The notes beneath the pieces were generated by a model that worked only from the letters and a program-made list of their open reading frames with translations, ran no database searches and was not told where the DNA came from. 15,462 bases of DNA, taken from an uncultured Ruminococcus sp. Its GTDB lineage: Bacteria > Bacillota > Clostridia > Oscillospirales > Ruminococcaceae. Location of the stretch: the NCBI GenBank assembly GCA_900545285.1, contig UQYK01000047.1:1-15462 (forward strand), given 5' to 3'. The position numbers and the translations under genes were made by a program. Numbering within the stretch: the stretch's first letter is position 1; each line of letters opens with the position of its first letter. Positions 14,265 to 15,462 of the stretch are shown piece by piece.

Positions 14265-15404
14265 ATGGAAGAAATTACAATACAGGAATTGGCACAGCAA
14301 AAACCAGATACCTACATGGTCATTGATATGCGGGACAGTGCGGCTTTTGCATTGGGGCATATTGACGGCGCAGTGCTGATTCCGCAGGAAGAACTGGAGA
14401 CAAATCACGAAACACTGCCCAAAGATAAGCTGTTGGTGATTTACTGCCGCAGTGGCATCCTGAGTGATGATGTTGCAGCAAAGCTGCGGGAAGATGGATA
14501 TCAGGCGGTTAATCTGGTCGGCGGCTATGTACAGTGGCTCCAGGCAAAAATCCGGCGGGAAGCCAGTACACAAAAGGCAGCAGAGGTAGAGCAGGGACTG
14601 CGGAAGAAATTTCATCGGGTGATTTTCAGCAAGTTTGCAAAGGCAATCAACACCTATGATCTGATTCAGCCGAATGATCGGATTGCGGTCTGTATTTCCG
14701 GCGGAAAGGATTCCATGTTGATGGCCAAACTGTTTCAGGAATTGCAGCGCCACGGAAAGTTTCCCTTTGAGCTGGTATTTCTGGTAATGGATCCGGGATA
14801 CAGCGCTGAAAACCGAAGCATTATTGAATCCAATGCCCAGATGCTGCAAATACCGATTACGGTTTTTGAAACAAATATTTTCGACTCTGTATATCGGGTG
14901 GAGAATAATCCGTGCTATCTGTGTGCCCGGATGCGCCGGGGGCATTTGTATAATCAGGCAAAACAGCTGGGATGCAACAAGATTGCGCTGGGGCATCACT
15001 TCGATGATGTTATTGAAACCATTCTGATGAGCATGATTTACGGCGGCCAGGTAGAAACCATGATGCCGAAGCTGCATAGTGCAAATTTTGAGGGAATGCA
15101 GCTGATTCGTCCGATGTATCTGATTCGGGAAGCGGATATCAAGCATTGGTGCCGTTATCACGATCTGCAATTTATTCAGTGTGCCTGTCATTTCACAGAT
15201 ACTTGTACCACCTGCAATCCGGATGAGCGCACAGTCTCTAAACGAATGGTGATCAAACAGCTCATTGCAAAGCTTGCAGAGGAAAATCCGCAGATCGAAA
15301 AAAATATCTTCCGCAGTGTCGAAAATATCAATTTGAACAAGATTATTTCCTATCAGCTGAATCATGAAACCCATAGCTTTTTGGATGATTATCAAAATAG
15401 CTGA
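14265..15404 (+). CDS. Rhodanese-TtcA fusion: probable tRNA thiolation enzyme
   Basis: The 379-residue protein has two domains. Residues 5-95 are a rhodanese, with C61 in the CRSGILS active-site loop, which carries a persulfide. Residues 118-350 match TtcA, the PP-loop enzyme that puts sulfur at C32 of tRNA: SGGKDS (145-150) binds ATP, CYLCARMRRG (217-226) has two cluster cysteines, and ALGHHFDDVIETILM is conserved. The third TtcA cluster cysteine lies in IQCACHFTDTCTTC, where four cysteines (306, 308, 314, 317) stand against two in E. coli. TtcA normally has no rhodanese domain; ThiI has one at its C-terminus. The rhodanese could supply sulfur directly. The start is an ATG at 14265 with GAGGT nine bases before; an upstream TTG is less likely. 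The modified base is inferred from homology. Confidence 0.88.
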   Translation: MEEITIQELAQQKPDTYMVIDMRDSAAFALGHIDGAVLIPQEELETNHETLPKDKLLVIYCRSGILSDDVAAKLREDGYQAVNLVGGYVQWLQAKIRREASTQKAAEVEQGLRKKFHRVIFSKFAKAINTYDLIQPNDRIAVCISGGKDSMLMAKLFQELQRHGKFPFELVFLVMDPGYSAENRSIIESNAQMLQIPITVFETNIFDSVYRVENNPCYLCARMRRGHLYNQAKQLGCNKIALGHHFDDVIETILMSMIYGGQVETMMPKLHSANFEGMQLIRPMYLIREADIKHWCRYHDLQFIQCACHFTDTCTTCNPDERTVSKRMVIKQLIAKLAEENPQIEKNIFRSVENINLNKIISYQLNHETHSFLDDYQNS

Positions 15405-15462
15405 GAGACTATAGCAATTCCACAAATTACCGCAAATATCCACAATAGCGAAACCACCCATT
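15405..15462. other. Tail of the window, no feature seen
   Basis: The remaining 58 bases after the rhodanese-TtcA stop hold no terminator hairpin or start site that I can see. The transcript may continue beyond the window. Confidence 0.5.

Noticed and set aside
14070..15461. 463-codon open frame on the minus strand
   Set aside because: It lies opposite the rhodanese-TtcA gene, which has clear motifs. The peptide is rich in Cys, His and Ile with no recognisable domain, as expected of an antisense shadow, and it has no ribosome binding site of its own in view.
1..15462. CRISPR arrays, insertion sequences, phage genes, tRNA or rRNA genes
   Set aside because: No regularly spaced repeats, transposase or integrase motifs, tRNA cloverleaf or rRNA sequence was seen on either strand.

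Overview
The window looks like the chromosome of an anaerobic Firmicute of the Ruminococcus / Oscillospiraceae type. The reasons are a secreted protease ending in a type I dockerin, a Clostridia-style regulator-sufCBDSU operon, a leaderless GH5 glucanase next to an AraC regulator, strong AGGAG-type ribosome binding sites and sigma-A promoters. Base composition and codon use look even throughout. I see no rRNA, tRNA, CRISPR array, insertion sequence or phage gene. Genus-level placement is inference.

Layout. (1) 1-76 is perhaps the tail of an upstream gene, ending at a bidirectional terminator. (2) 119-799, minus strand: a PnuC-family vitamin-precursor transporter with its own promoter and an unusually long leader of about 230 nt, holding a possible 19-codon upstream ORF and two strong hairpins. 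(3) 1234-3696: a divergently transcribed, secreted M6-type zinc metalloprotease with a beta-rich C-terminal region and a dockerin. (4) 3951-9270: the iron-sulfur cluster assembly operon, an Rrf2/IscR-type regulator followed by sufC, sufB, sufD, sufS and sufU. It is read from a full-consensus promoter and ends at an intrinsic terminator. (5) 9552-11859: a MATE efflux transporter and a cupin-type AraC regulator, preceded by a promoter and a 67-nt imperfect dyad. (6) 12020-13956: a leaderless GH5 glycoside hydrolase (minus) divergent from a second AraC-type regulator (plus). (7) 14045-15404: a two-gene unit, a 70-residue protein with a four-cysteine cluster and a rhodanese-TtcA fusion.

How the parts fit. 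The Suf genes make the machinery that mobilises sulfur from cysteine (SufS), passes it on through SufU, and builds clusters on SufBCD; the Rrf2 protein probably shuts the operon down when clusters are plentiful. The last unit is also sulfur chemistry: a persulfide-carrying rhodanese domain joined to a tRNA-thiolating PP-loop enzyme that itself needs an iron-sulfur cluster, with a small cysteine-cluster partner. The dockerin protease and the GH5 enzyme fit a fibre-degrading gut bacterium: extracellular scaffold-bound enzymes outside, oligosaccharide cleavage inside.

The least explained parts are the small protein plus rhodanese-TtcA pair, the pnuC leader and the dyad before the MATE gene.
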